Assembly: GCA_029378245.1 (NCBI GenBank)
Contig: JARKIF010000001.1
Span: forward strand, 1,364,001 to 1,428,000
Reading direction: 5' to 3'
From: Roridomyces roridus
Lineage: Eukaryota > Basidiomycota > Agaricomycetes > Agaricales > Mycenaceae
DNA length: 64,000 nt
Both the position numbers and the translations under genes were made by a program. The notes under the pieces are model-generated. The model had not been told where the DNA came from and did not search any database. It saw only the letters and a list, made by a program, of their open reading frames with translations. Positions within the stretch are counted from its first letter, which is position 1, and each line of letters begins with the position of its first letter. Shown one piece after another: positions 13,001 to 25,152 of this stretch.

Positions 13001-14936
13001 ATCACACCGTGGAGAGATAAACGAGCGCTGTAAAAGAACCTTGTGAATAGTTTGGATAGATAAGATAAGATAACGCACCCCGTCGATTCCACCTTCAGCT
13101 CCAAGCTATTGTCATCTTCATCGTCGAGGTCATCGGCTGGCGACATTAAATCGCGAGAGGGATCATTGTAAAGTGCCATCATCTGTGCCTCCAATCTTTC
13201 CCAGTCGTTCACATTCTTGCGATTAGCAGCGTCGTCATCAAACATCAGCGTGAAGGTGCTGTGCTGTCGGCGAGCTCTGCCTCTGCTCTGTGCCCAGCCC
13301 GCCATATTTTTGGGAGGATCAAATCGTATCACGCTGCAGCACGCTTGGATATCGATCCCCTCCTCCGCCACCGAAGTGGAGACGATGACGTTTTTTTCTC
13401 CGATTTTAAAGTCGACGAGGGTAAGGTCCTGGACCTTCCGCTGGGTGCGAGTGATATCCAGCGGAGATGTCTTGTACCCATTATCCACACCTCCGACCAG
13501 AGTTCCCACTTTGAATACACCCTTCGTCTCGGGATGATGCGACAAGACTTCAGCGAGAACCAGCACAGCCTCCCTACGCTCGACAAAAATCAAGCCACTA
13601 TACGCCTCGTTGCGGTCTTCCGTTGCAGACTTCTCCGCTTGGAGGCATGCCACGAGATGGCGAACTTTGTCGGAGAGGTCATCGGCAATGTCTTCCGGCT
13701 CAAAAGAGACCGGGGATACAACCACTTTGTCGAGAATCTTCAAAAGATAGCCGCGTTCCGAATGATTGAGGTCCGAGACAACACTGGAAGCGTCGACAGG
13801 ACTTTTTGCCAGTTCGAGGACTCGGCAAATGTACCAATCAGCAGCCCAAGGCCCTATTTCGGAGCAAATTACTTGCCCAGTTTCGGAAACATGTCGAAGG
13901 CCACTGTGGGTGTAAGTGTTCTTCTTGCTGACAGTCTTTGAGAGCTGCTGATCCAGACGTTTCCAGTCCGGAGTACCGGGGGTCGTCTTGGCCAATTTTT
14001 TCCTCAACGATTTGACGAAGGGATCGGCCTCGATATCCAGCCGTCGGAAAATGTTGTTGAAAGAGGCCAAATTTGTGGAAAATAAAGGCTCCGAGCAGTA
14101 GAGGACATGCTTAAAGACAGGGATATGGACAAACTGTTCAAGTTCCTCTTTCGAACGACGGGGAGAACGAATGGTGCAATCCAAGGTCGCTTCGAGAGCT
14201 CTGAATTCCATGTTAGACCCAAAGGTCATGTTGTCCGTGCCACTCACCGAGAAGCAACCACCGCGTTTCCACCGAAGATCGGGCTGGCGGTCAACCCCAT
14301 GATCTGAGGTCTGACATTTGCATTGTCGCCGTACGAGTCGATAGCTCGTGGAGGACAAGCAAGATAGAATTCTTGCATAATTCTGCTGTAGGGAGCTTGA
14401 CCGGTTGCATTGTGCACCTCATCGAAAATTATTAGGCCAATATCTTGACCTGAGAACGTCAGAAAGGTTACTTTCCAAGAGTATAATCCTTACCCATGTG
14501 TATATATCCATGCCTCAGTGCATCGAGGAGCACCTGGGGCGTTGTGACCATAATTCGATATGAAGCGATGACGGATCGCCATAATTCAGCGTTCTTCCAT
14601 TGCTCTGGCTCGAGGGAGCCCGAGATAAGGCCCACGTTCACAGGTAAAGCTGCCTCGATGACTCCTTTCTGTTGCTCACATAGAACGACAGTGGGCGCAA
14701 GAAACCACGACAGCTAATGCATTCAAGTCAGGGAAGGCTGCTGCAGATGGCTTGAGGCTTACCTTATGGGGTTCCCTCTCGGCCTCGATCTTCAACCGCA
14801 ACACAGCTATGTGCGTCTTGCCTGAGCCAGTGCCCATCGCTACAATTATATTTCTCTTGAGGCTTTCTTCCAGCATTTCCTGCTGGTATCCTCGGGTTCT
14901 GACCGTAGAATCGGTGGCTACGTCCGTGTCCGCCAT
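10015..14936 (-). CDS. Dicer-like ribonuclease III
   Basis: The protein is about 1,450-1,500 residues over several exons. Domain order: DExH helicase with Walker A GTGSGKT near residue 35, DEVH box (IIFDEVHN), motif III LTAS and motif [10 protein letters not shown]; Dicer dimerisation domain ([15 protein letters not shown] onward); a linker where PAZ would lie, not clearly recognisable; RNase IIIa with [12 protein letters not shown] and [11 protein letters not shown]; RNase IIIb with [15 protein letters not shown] and [12 protein letters not shown]; and a C-terminal dsRNA-binding-like segment ending in a KKRKR cluster. All acidic catalytic positions of both RNase III domains look intact. It should cut dsRNA into small RNAs for RNA silencing. 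Start ATG at 14934-14936. Confidence 0.92.
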
Positions 14937-15368
14937 CGTTAGGTGCGGCTGGAATGCGGTTGTGGACTGAGCGCTGAGCGCTTAACCAGAGTTGAAGGCG
15001 CTTGTCGCGATCGCGTCAAAGGATTGACGGGCCCCGTGACGCGCCGCGGATCACTGAATGCGGCAGAATGATTATCTCCTGATTATCTCCTGATTATCTC
15101 TTATCTCCAAATTATCTCCAGAAAAAAGAGAGAAACAAGCCAGGAAGGAATGTCGAATCGTCCTGCGGGAATCGAAAGTCTCATCTTCACCCTTGCTTCA
15201 CCCTGACGCCGCGGGGAAGGTTGGGGGAAGGTGCGTTCTAACCACAGATAATGGAATGCATTCGTCGGCTGGATTCTTGGCCACGATCTTGATCTCACCG
15301 AGGATGCTTCCCATCAAGTATTCCAGCATAAACATTACATCGTCTACTCATTAATCCACGTATAGTAT
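14937..15368. other. Intergenic region with a short tandem repeat and tRNA-like repeat
   Basis: It separates the Dicer-like start from the 3' end of the peptide transporter gene. At about 15070-15122 the unit GATTATCTCCT is repeated about three times, followed by degenerate copies. The tRNA-like copy 2 follows. No gene is seen. Confidence 0.55.
15158..15280 (-). repeat. tRNA-like dispersed repeat, copy 2
   Basis: On the minus strand it reads TGGTTAGAACGCACCTTCCC, then a GC-rich segment and TTCGATTCCCGCAGGACGA. The B-box is 15168-15176 on the plus strand, with one flank diverged. It shares ATGCATTCC upstream and CGCAGGACGA at the end with copy 3, so homology extends beyond the tRNA part. The D-arm segment is shortened. 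It is a decayed copy, not a functional tRNA. Confidence 0.55.
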
Positions 15369-17453
15369 TCAAACAGCCTTCTCAGGTGCATCCGCGGCAC
15401 TCTCACCCTTGAAACCCTCACGCTCACCCGTCCCAATCAAGTTGAGTGCAATCTCCTGCGCATCAAGATCCCGGAATGTCCACCAGAACAGTCCGGCAGT
15501 GATGACGGAGGTGATACCGAAACTGGCAAACAGCCACTGGAACTTGTCCTCGACGTTAACATCGACGAGGGCAAAGTTGAGAGCAGATGACAGAGCGGTC
15601 TGGAACTGCGAGAACGCCATGACGACACTCTTCATGCGCTGAGGCGCCTTGGTGTAGGCGTACTCAAGCGAGGTGATGGATGCGAAGATTTCCGACATGC
15701 CGACGAGGATGTACGGACCCGAGGACACCCAGACGTTGATCGGGGAGGCATTAGGGTTGCCGTCCGCGCTCGTGCACTCCGAAGGGAGGTGGTTCGAGCA
15801 GGGCGAAGTCTTGTAGAGATAGTACTCGAGGACGGCAGCATACACCATGGCGAGACCGGCAACGACGAAGCCAGCTGTGATACGCTTGAGGGGCGTGAAG
15901 TTGATGCCGTAGCGGCGCAGCAAGGGATAGATGCCGCGCTCAAAGATCGGAATCTGCGCAACGTGAGTTGAAGTTTGTCAACTCGTGCCTTGTGTCCGTA
16001 CCATTATGATGATCGAAATGGGATTCAGATTCTGGATCAGGTCGTTCGGCGTGCCCTTGAGAGTCATGCCAGCCGCGACAGTGCCGAGATTACCGTCGAT
16101 CTGGGAGTAACCTGTTCAAGATTAGAACACTGGGCAAACGAGGATTGAAAGAAAACACACAGAGCCAATAAATGGGGAAGAACAAGAAGACCTTGCATGC
16201 AGACATCGTACGGTGGACCTCGCCGACGAACTCGTCGTCCCAGGTTATGTGCGCAGGAAGCTTTTCACCGTAGGTACTGGGCTTGGCAGCGTCCCAGAAG
16301 CCATCCGCTTTCATACCCTTGTAAAGGGCCACGGGGTTCCAAGACCAACGTGCAGAAACGCAGGTTGTCACAACACGCGCTGTCTCGAGGAGGATGCTGC
16401 CTCGTGGCGGGGTCTGGATGAACGAGTTGCGGCCAAGGTAGAGAACGATGGGAACAAGGGCAAAGATGCACGTCGGCAAGAGGAAGGCGACCCAATAGCC
16501 GTTGTCGCGCGCGAGGAACGACGCCGAGATGGCAGCGGTGGACCCAAAGTTGATAGCCATGTAGAAGTCTGCAGTCGCGTCAGCGCATGTGTAACGAAAG
16601 AGGAAGACGACATACAGAGGTAGATACTCTGGACCGTAATGCTGGGGGAAACAATAACAATTTCCCCAGACGGCAGAGTTTCTGAGGAATACGTTGAGCC
16701 AACGACAACCACAAGCTTGAGAACACCCACCTTTCCGCAACTTTCCTTGATACTGCTCCGCGATCAGGGGCGAGACATTCGACTTGATGGACCCAGCGCC
16801 GACAGCCATGACGAAGATCGCTAGAATGAGAAGTCCCATCGCAGTGGTCGGGTGCTCCAGCGATACCGGGGTAGCAGAGGCGACGAGGATAATGTGACCG
16901 AGGCTGCCCACCATCAATCAGACATCGAGTAGAAGAAGAAAAAATACATGTAGAACGCACAAAATGACGACTGTGAAGATACAGATGGTCTTAAATCGGC
17001 CAAATTTTACATCTGCCAAAATTGCTCCGACGAATGGAGTACAATAGACGAAGAACGAGTTGAAGGTCCGGATAGCAAAGGATTTTTGCTGGCCCATACC
17101 GAGCGCACCGGCGACACCGATAGAACGATTTTGACGAAGAACGGAACCATTACGCGAGCCAGGAGGGAGGGGGGCGCGAATGTAGTTGTTGTAAATGTTC
17201 GTCGTGCCATAGTAGGTCCAGCGTTCGGCAAACTCGACGACGGCGACAGAGAATGCCGTCCAGCTGGAAGCACGATGAGCAAAGAAATGGGGAACTAAAC
17301 GATGTGTCCTCACGGGAGCTTATCCCTGACGTGTCGGTAAGTCGCCAAGTCTTCCTCGGTGACGCCCTCCGAGTTCTCGAGATACTCTTTGGACGAGGCA
17401 GAGTCGACGGCGACCTTCTCGTCGAGGGAGGCTTTCTTCTCAATGGTGGCCAT
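15369..17453 (-). CDS. PTR2: POT/PTR2-family peptide transporter
   Basis: A proton-coupled di/tripeptide importer of the plasma membrane. The N-terminus (MATIEKKASLDEKVAVDS) is cytosolic, followed by the EFAERWTYYG block of the family, many hydrophobic segments, GAGSIKSNVSPLIAEQY, YMAINFGSTAAIS and FFPIYWLC. The start is ATG at 17451-17453 and the stop TGA at 15369-15371; several introns split it. The C-terminal tail is hydrophilic. No sign of disruption. Confidence 0.88.
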
Positions 17454-18236
17454 GGTGTGTGAGAGAGAGAGGACCAGAGGACAGTTCAGAACAGCCGAGA
17501 ATTTCTAGTACCTGCGCACATGGCCACTTGTGTCTTGGCATCTCCATCGGCGTGTCTTACTGCCGATCCGCTATCGTGTGCGTGCCCCTGGAGTCCATAT
17601 CGCAAGGCTTGGAGAGGCTTGGCAAGGAAGGCGTTTATGTTTTTTTTTTTTTTTTTTCAAAAGAACCAAGATTATGGAGAAGTTGAAGCCGACAGGAATG
17701 TCTAGCCCATCAAAGGGACAGCACTGGCCTTCAAGGAAGACTTCGGTCAAGAGATAAAGCAAGGACCAGTAAGGTTGACCAACAATAGGCGGCGAACTTT
17801 GGGTGACACTGTTGCTGCAAATCGGGACCGGGCGCTGTTTGTTTGATTGATCGGCTTTGCCATGTGGAGCTGCGGGTGCCTTGAGAAGATACTGGAGTTT
17901 GAGCCTGAGTCCCCAGGAGCCAGCCTAATAGTCAGCCTCAGCCTCAGGAGCTCTGGAGAAAAAGGTGCGTGCTGGTTGGCGATATTTGATCGTTCGAGGT
18001 GGTTACAGTTGCAGCCCCGCCGTGCTCGGTCGGCCACGGACACTGTCGCCCGGGATAAAGATGCCAAGCTAGTCGAGAAAGCACTAGTCGGATTGTGGCA
18101 CACACATATGGCTCAGCCTGTCGCGGCGGTCGCGGTTTGTGGCAGGTCACGACTTGAACAAGTCAGAAGTGCGTGGGATCGACCTGCACGGCCCGGATTT
18201 CCGAACACCCCTATTTCATTCTTAGACTCTTCCTCA
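17454..18236. other. Upstream region of PTR2 and of the caspase-like copy A
   Basis: This 783-base gap contains a run of 18 T (17640-17657). A frame is open in phase with copy A from 17847, but it has no homology to copy B and begins far upstream, so it is probably not coding. Confidence 0.4.
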
Positions 18237-19340
18237 ATGGACGCAGAAGAAACGCGGGTTCTTTGTCTGCTGGGTACAAGCTACCCAAAGGACAGCCGGT
18301 GTGCTGCGGACTTGGCCCTCCTACACTTCTTCTCTCCCAAAAAGCACTTCGAGGTGTACAGTGTCCTCCCGCTTGACGAATACAGCGGGTACAGGGAAGG
18401 CAAATTCATCTTTGGGGACCGTCATAACCAAGTCCGGATCCCCGCCCCTTCTCCCGAGTGCATCCATGTACACCGTCGACCTGCCGCGTGCAAAGCGGCG
18501 TTCCTGGACGCGATACAACGCACCGCGCAAGACCTCCGTCAGATTCGCCTTTTCATCGCCATTTTTACTCATGGCAATCCGAGCGGAGAAATCTTCGTAG
18601 GCAATCAGCTCCACCTGGCGTATATATCACCATCCGAAGTCGCCGAGAGACTGCAGCCTCCGACAAAACAGGTTGTGCTATGGTCGACGCAGTTCGAGGC
18701 TTTAGTTCTCAATCTGCAAGCTCAAGGCACAGGTCCCGAATTGGATCATGGTGATTTGTTAACAGCTCTGCGGCTATTCGATGAGTATCCCAACTCGCCG
18801 GCAAAGACGTCGCCTGTGGAACAGCAGATTGTGTCCCTCATGGCACAGGCAAAAGAGATCAAAGATCTTCGTCTTATGTCTGCTGTCATGGCTCACCGAA
18901 GGGATTGCCTCTTCGCTGTGTACATGTACAGCCGCCTCACTCTCATGACCACTACCGCCCACACCTTTGCAAGGAACAGTTTGGTCATCCCTGAACAGCT
19001 TCTGGCGTCTGTGGCCCACGCGTCGGAAACGGACTATGAGCTTCTTTGCCGAACCCACAGCCTTGTCAAGATCGGCGATGCACTTGGGCTCACGAGGAGT
19101 GTCGGTGACGACGACATCGGATGGGTCAGGTCTCGATGGCTAGAATGCATTAGATGGCTTGCAGCTGTCTGGAAAACAGCAGGGTAGCCGGCACTCGATT
19201 TTCAACTTCTCCACCTCTGCACCTCGCTGAACGCGTTGGACCCATCGGTGATTGAGGCGATCGTTTCACTACGTTCCACCTCACTCACGACTTCGGCGTC
19301 CTGCAACGATGTGGTGCGTCAAATTGTCCCACCATCTGAA
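18237..19340 (+). pseudogene. Caspase-like gene copy A, decayed
   Basis: The open frame from ATG 18237 to TAG 19185-19187 resembles the minus-strand gene at 38.5-39.8 kb over nearly its whole length. It keeps the His-Gly motif (IAIFTHG, His codon 18570-18572). The segment that in copy B carries DNACFEW is absent: TGG 18681-18683 is followed by three unrelated codons and then TTCGAGG, which matches copy B about 45 codons later. After the TAG the frame still encodes copy-B-like sequence (LDFQLLHLCTSLNALDPSVI), so the stop is a nonsense change where copy B has Gln. The clan-CD (caspase-like) assignment is inferred from the HG and Cys motifs only. Confidence 0.6.
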
Positions 19341-19545
19341 GCAGCAGGACCCATACTGCGGCATTCCGCCTCCTCGGGGAATTTGGACGACCCCGAGTAT
19401 GTGGATTCCCAGCATGTGAGGGAGGGGATGCGGGGGATGCGTGTGTATTAGGAGCCTGTATTTCTTTCGTTCAACTTGGTCGGAGCGTCAAGGTCATGAA
19501 TTGTCGTGAAATTAGTACAGCATTAAGATTATAAGACATCCCAAG

Positions 19546-22187
19546 TCATCGTCGACCACCCACCAGACTCGTCATACTCCTGTTACTCACCCCACTAGCA
19601 TCATAGCTCCGCCGGCCCATCCCCATCCTCCCGTCTTCACCAACATTCTGCAGCGTAGCTGCACTCCCATTCGCACCCCTCTTATTCACATCCAACGAGT
19701 ACATCTTGGGTGTCGAGCTCTTCTTGTCCAAAGAGAACGCGTTGCCTACGGCCACTGGCATGCTCAAACGCCTGATCCACCCTTTCGGTTTCTCAGTCCG
19801 AAGTGCAAACGGCTTCTCTGGCGGGCGCAGGTCGTGTGGTGACGGGGACCGGTTGGACGGCGACTTGTAGTGAGCGACAGAACATGTCTCACAGCCGCAA
19901 TATGGGGCATGTTCAGCTGATGATGTAGATGACCGAGGCGACGATGGGAATGGTTGTGAAGATGCTGGAGGAATGAGGTGCGTCGTGCTGTACGAGTGAG
20001 CAGGATTGTTAGGTGGCGGTCGCGAATCGAGCTGCGACTGCGGCCGCGGGAGCGGTGAAGAATTGCGGAATGATGTCTTGCGCTCCCTTGGGCGAAGTTG
20101 AGGTTTCGGGCTCGCAGTCCCGCCGTCCCAACCTTCCCTCTGATTTCCGTCTGCCCGCACATTTCTGAGATTGGCTCGCTCCTGTTCCAGTTGCCGTGCC
20201 TGCATCTCTATCGCTCGCTCCTTCTCTCGGAGCGCCTGTTCCTTCTCCAAAAAGTCCAGCTCCGCCGTCTCGTCGATCCTCTGCTCCTGGGCACGACGTC
20301 GAACAGCTTCGTCATCCGCAAAAGATCGAGAAGGGGTCGTAGGGTTAGATATAGAGGGTCGAGCGGAATTGAACCCTCCCGGCGAGTATCCTGTTTCGAC
20401 CTGACGAGTAGGATACCGATCCAAACTGGGTGTCATTGGTGCACGAGGAGATGGGGGTGAAGATGCTCTGGTCCGTGGGGAGAGAGGTGTAGTATCGGCG
20501 GGCTGGTAGAGTGTAGCTAGATCCGTCACGCTCATGGGCAACCTAGGGACATCCTTGGGTGCGGGGGAAGTGGCCCCGGACTGAAGGATGTTAGATATTA
20601 AAATAAAACAAATTCAGCACTCACAGTGTAAGAATATCTGTTTCGCATAGCAGCTACAACACTCCCAGTGCTGCCGCCGGTATCACTCCTGGTTACTCCA
20701 CTCTTGGACTGATCAGCGTCGCGACTGTCAGGCAAGTAGTCGCCTCTCGCAAACGTCCTGGAAGCGACCGAGCCGGATAGAGAGGGTGAAGCAATGCGAT
20801 CTGCATTGGGTTGGTACGATTCCACCGTTTGGGAGCGCACAGGTATCGGCCGTTTGATCTCAGGTTCGTCATTCTGCCTGGCCACGGCTGGCACAGACTC
20901 GGCCACATTCTCGACACGAGTCGGGGACGGGGGAATGGAAGACGGCTCTTCAACCTGACGCTCAGGTTCCAAGAGAACCTGCTCAGGTTGCGGGGTAGAA
21001 AAATTCACGTTGGGAGTGGATGCCGACGACGAAGATGAGGATGGCTGCTGGGATACGGGCGGTCGAGAGGCGACTGACGGTATGGGGAAATGCGACGGAG
21101 GAGGAGGGAAAGCGGAGAGTGAGCGGACGGAGCCAGAGTTGGGATCAACGAGTGGTCGCGGAGGATCCCAGGAGGATGGAGGCGCCGACTGCTGCAAGTG
21201 GGCCAAAGTAGGTCTCGGAATGTTGGGCGACGCCGATGGGGACGCTGAAGGCGTCCGAGATCGTTCATAAATGGGCGGGGTATCCGGATTAACGTTTCTC
21301 ATAATTGTCTCGTCTGCTGGTAGGGGTTCCGGGTCTGGATCGACGAGAGATGGTGGTAAAGATCCTGTCCAGCCGCCCTCGCAAAGAGAGCGCCATTCGC
21401 CGAGCGGCCCAATGGTAGGGGAAAACCGCCTGACACCTTCACAAGAGCGCAACCACTCGGCATCCGCTACCCGGGACACGCAAGCAGCGACGCTATACGT
21501 CGTCGCCGTATGCTTTTGGGTGACTAGAAGCGTATGGTTGTATTTCTCTTGAGAGATCTCGGGGCCAAGGGAGCTTATGAGATTGATGTAGCGAGCGTGT
21601 TCGTCGGCCGAATCCCGAGGGTTCTTCTTGGACTTCTTCTCGTATACCAGACCTATTCAACATATGAACCTCTCTGGCGACGCCTGAGCGAGGACAATCC
21701 TACCGGCCTGCTTAATTTTGGCATTTGCGTTGCTTATACGATCGTCATGGGCCTTCTCCTCTTTCTAGGTCCATGTTCGGTACGTTTTGTGGTTGATAAA
21801 GTATATGAACGCACCGCAAGCTTCTTGAACCACTTCTTAACTTCTCCGCTTATACCGTCGTATTCTTTGTCTGCAATCTTTGCAAATTTGGTGTCGACAT
21901 CAGACAGGGCGTCGAATATTGTCGCACTGGCAGTCAGGGCATTGGCTTGAGGGGCGGTGAGCACAGAAGCGTACGGTCCATGTAGCAAACGTACAGGCAA
22001 TCTCCCCAGTGACTTTGAGATTGGCCGTCTCCCTCAAAGCTTTCGCCAGCTTCTTCTGGAGAATAACAACTGCGCCGGCGGCTTCGCAGTAATCGTTGAG
22101 GACGTTGAGCAGAGTCTCCAGACTCTTGCAGCTCTTGTGGATATCGACCCGCTCTGCGAGGAGCTGGGCCGCCCCCGGCTGGGACAT
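19546..22187 (-). CDS. IVY1-like I-BAR/IMD domain protein
   Basis: The N-terminus (LLAERVDIHKSCKSLETLLNVLNDYCEA onward, spread over several short exons) is an all-helical domain like the I-BAR/IMD part of fungal Ivy1, a vacuolar phospholipid- and Ypt7-binding protein. The rest is long, Ser/Pro-rich and probably disordered. It holds a coiled coil of about 50 residues (ERAIEMQARQLEQERANLR), a CGCETC motif and a basic C-terminus. The start ATG is at 22185-22187, the stop TGA at 19546-19548. It faces the MFS gene across 72 bases. A 34-base piece of its coding sequence (20741-20774) recurs at 38397-38430. Confidence 0.6.
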
Positions 22188-22259
22188 TGTGACTGCGGCA
22201 GTGAGAGGATGAACGAGATATTACGGCAGCAATCCCCCTCTCTCCTTTAGGCGACTCGA
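22188..22259. promoter_or_regulatory. 72-base bidirectional promoter
   Basis: It separates the divergent start codons of the IVY1-like gene and the MFS transporter. No TATA box is evident. Confidence 0.5.
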
Positions 22260-24223
22260 ATGGATCTTGGGGAAACCAGCCCTCTGTTGTCGGGCACGCC
22301 CACGCCGACGATTAACGACTCTGACACCGAGTCCTACTACCCACGAGACTCGCGAGCCAACATTCAATGGCTGGTTCCCGTCGCCATCGCCACTGGCCTT
22401 TGTGTTAATCCTCCCGTTTCCTGTTCAAGCAACGCGCCCTGAACTTGCATTAGAACGCCCTCACGATTTACTCTCGCAATCTCTTCTTCCGCCAATTCTT
22501 CTGCGAAGAACTGGGCCGACTTCCCGACACTCCAGATCCGACGTTACAGAGCTTCACTACCACAGGAATCCGACTCGACTGCTCTCCTTACCCGTCCGGC
22601 ATGACCATTAGTGTGGCACCCATCCTCGTCACCTGCGTATTGAGTGGCCTCTCAACGGGCTGGTGGAGCGCACTCGGGGATCTGCATGGGCGGAGATATC
22701 CTCTCATAGCCTCCATCGTTGGCTCCATTCTCTTGTGCGCATCTCTGATATGCATCAACCTCCTGCCATTAACATATTCCTCAAGAAACCTGGTCTGCGT
22801 TGTATTTGCCACCACCCCAGCCCTAGAGAACCTTGCCCAACCGTTCATATTTGCTGGAATCGTTTTCGAGGCCCTTCTCGGCGGCTCTGCCACGTTCAAC
22901 GGCGCACTTCACGCATATGCCGCAGATGTATCTCCCGCGGGTTCTTGGTATATTCACTTACCTGTTCGAAATCCATCTTATCTGATCTCCACGGCCAGGT
23001 CCACGGTCTTCAGTGTCCTGCGAGGGCTCCTCGTGTTGTGTACCGTACTGGGGAACTGGGTATATTGTGGTAATTCGGTCAAGACGGCAGCTAATGTGTT
23101 TCATAGATTGGGTTCGGCACCGATTTTATCAGGCCCTTCTTTTCATTTTCGCTTGCATTGGCAATCGGGAGTGTCAATCTGGTCTTTGTCTTCTTCTTCC
23201 TCCCCGAGTCATTACCAGAAAGCAGCGAGGCACCTGCGAAGCTGGCTCTGGCAGACGTCAAGCAATCCATGTACTCGGTCGTGACCCTGTTCCTCAATGG
23301 CCATCGACTGGCGTTTTTCGGCCTTGCATGCTTGTTTTACTCGCTAACAATGGCAAGTGCGCTCTGTATTTACTCTGGATGGGATCCTCACCTCGTACAA
23401 ACAGAACCTCGAATCATTCCAGTTGTTGTTCGTTCTTCACAGGGACCCAGCCATGCCTTTTTCTGCCGGACTTTTCATGACTCTTGGTGTGTTGCTCAAA
23501 ATCGCAGCATTGCTGGTTATCTTCCCTGGTCAGAATCAACGACACTGGGATTATCTTTGCTGAAGTGTCTGCATAGCCATCATACATACCCTCAAGCAGC
23601 GATCACCTCTCAGTCAATCGACGTCGACCAAACCATATCTCCTGTCGGTGATAACCATCGACAGCTCCGCCGCGAGATATTCAGTTCTCGCAAGTCTACT
23701 CTCTCAGCTCCTCGTCATGATCTGCCCGGAGGGTCTTCCCATGATGTTTTCATTGTTAATCACACCGCTCGTTGCTGGGATCAGACCGGCATTGTACGCC
23801 GTCACTGCCGTGTACTCTGAAGTTCTCGGCAGAACCCCCCAAAGAGGTGTCCAATTTGGCGCACTTTCCGTCATATCGATGGTTGGAGAGACACTCTCAG
23901 TGCGTGGTCCGACTGTTTCTTTCTGTCGACACTAACGTCGCCGCCATCAGTATCTCATGTATGTGCCTGCTTACAACACCCTCTGGCGTTTCTTCCCCCA
24001 AGGCGGCTTCATGCTCACCGCGGCACTGCTGGCCCTCGTTGCTATATTCCTCTGGCCCAGCGAATCCGAGCGTATACCTCCTCGTGATGGCGCTGCAGAA
24101 CGGATTCGGATCATCGTTTCTGACGATGTTCTTGGACATGATGCCGAGACTGCCGTGTTCTCGCCCGTCTACAGACGGCACAATAGTATGGCTCCTCATT
24201 CTACGGATGGGTTGACAGTATGA
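22260..24223 (+). CDS. Major facilitator superfamily transporter (SLC46-like)
   Basis: The start MDLGETSPLLSGTPTPTIND is a typical cytosolic tail with a dileucine-like motif. Hydrophobic segments follow, with the MFS loop ALGDLHGRRYPLI between helices 2 and 3 (the G-x-x-x-D-R/H-x-G-R/K-R type). Helices continue through FAGIVFEALLGGSATFNGA and LAIGSVNLVFVFFFLPES to FMLTAALLALVAIFLWPSE near the end. The layout resembles proton-coupled folate/SLC46-like fungal proteins, but the substrate is unknown. Several introns interrupt it and I did not place them all. Confidence 0.72.
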
Positions 24224-24467
24224 AGCTCATGAGCTGTTGTATATACCACCTATGTATGTTCTTGTATTTATACACAGTGTACCTTCTGGCAACGAAAGTT
24301 GAAGGCATTATGTTCCGTCCTTACAACATTGATTGATCTTAACTTTGTCCCAAACGTCCATGATGCATGACGCTTCAGTCCGTCTACTATCTACCGCCTA
24401 CAAACGGTCTACAAGACACTGCGAGAACTGCCCACCGCCGACCTAGAACGCGTCGCAACACGCTCTC

Positions 24468-24656
24468 CAAGTTTTTAACGTGCATTTAGCTGACGCGCGC
24501 CAGTGAATCCCACTCGCGCGGTACTAAGCCCGGGGCCCACGACAAGGGAGCACGAGGTTTTAAACCACCCCCGGGAACGCTGGTGCGCGCGCATATGCAT
24601 GGCCAGCCAAGAAACTTTATCAGTCTACACCGATACGCAAAAGCAAAAGGCTCACC
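24468..24656 (+). repeat. Dispersed repeat R, copy 2
   Basis: It opens with the same 16 bases as copy 1 (9775) and closes with GGCCAGC, AAGAAACTTT, TACACC and an A-rich end matching it at most positions. The middle holds about 85 extra GC-rich bases with CGCGCG stretches. It is probably the longer form of the same element. Confidence 0.5.
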
Positions 24657-24922
24657 GATGAAAAGAGTTGGAAGGGATGGGTGGGTGAGTTTGCCCCAGA
24701 ATTTGAGGAGCTTCATTGACCAAAGCGAACGTCTCGAAGTAGGTCTTGACGCCACCAGAAAGCTTGGAGTGTTGAACCCGGCCTTGAAGCTTGAAGAGTC
24801 ACTTGCGCGATGCCGAAGAATAGTCCAACCTGGCAGCGAGTCGTCGAGTTGCGCAATTGGGATACCTGCGTGGCCCTGGAGTTGGAGCGCTAGCACTTGA
24901 CCTCGACACTTGAGAGGAGGAT

Positions 24923-25087
24923 ATGGGCAGCCTCGGGCCTGTGGTGATTTGGATTACTGTCCGGCCTGGTTCTACCTCTGCTGACGCCGCTCACGTCGTC
25001 TCTCTTGATATCCTCACTCTCCTCGAGAACAACCAACTCTCAGGGATCGTCGTCGAATGGACGGAGGGCGTCGTGCAGAGGCTTTAA
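24923..25087 (+). pseudogene. Truncated fragment of a basidiomycete multigene-family protein
   Basis: A 54-codon frame reads LGPVVIWITVRPGSTSADA, then LDILTLLENNQLSGIVVEW. This resembles, from memory, the conserved middle of a large uncharacterised Agaricomycete protein family in which GPVVxWxAVxP and VVVEWYEG motifs lie about 30 residues apart. Full members extend on both sides; here stops lie upstream (TGA just before the ATG) and at 25085. It sits next to repeat R. A relic is likely, but the family recall cannot be checked here. Confidence 0.35.
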
Positions 25088-25152
25088 AGCAATAACATTA
25101 TACGATGAGTGGAATACTATCCGTCTATGTGATTTGAAGTGCGATTTTTGTT

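Noticed and set aside
17847..18236. In-frame 5' extension of caspase-like copy A
   Set aside because: It has no counterpart in copy B, and ATG 18237 lies where homology begins.
24486..24896. Overlapping frames on both strands of 105-136 codons
   Set aside because: They lie in or next to repeat R, lack homology, and neither strand shows a splice pattern.
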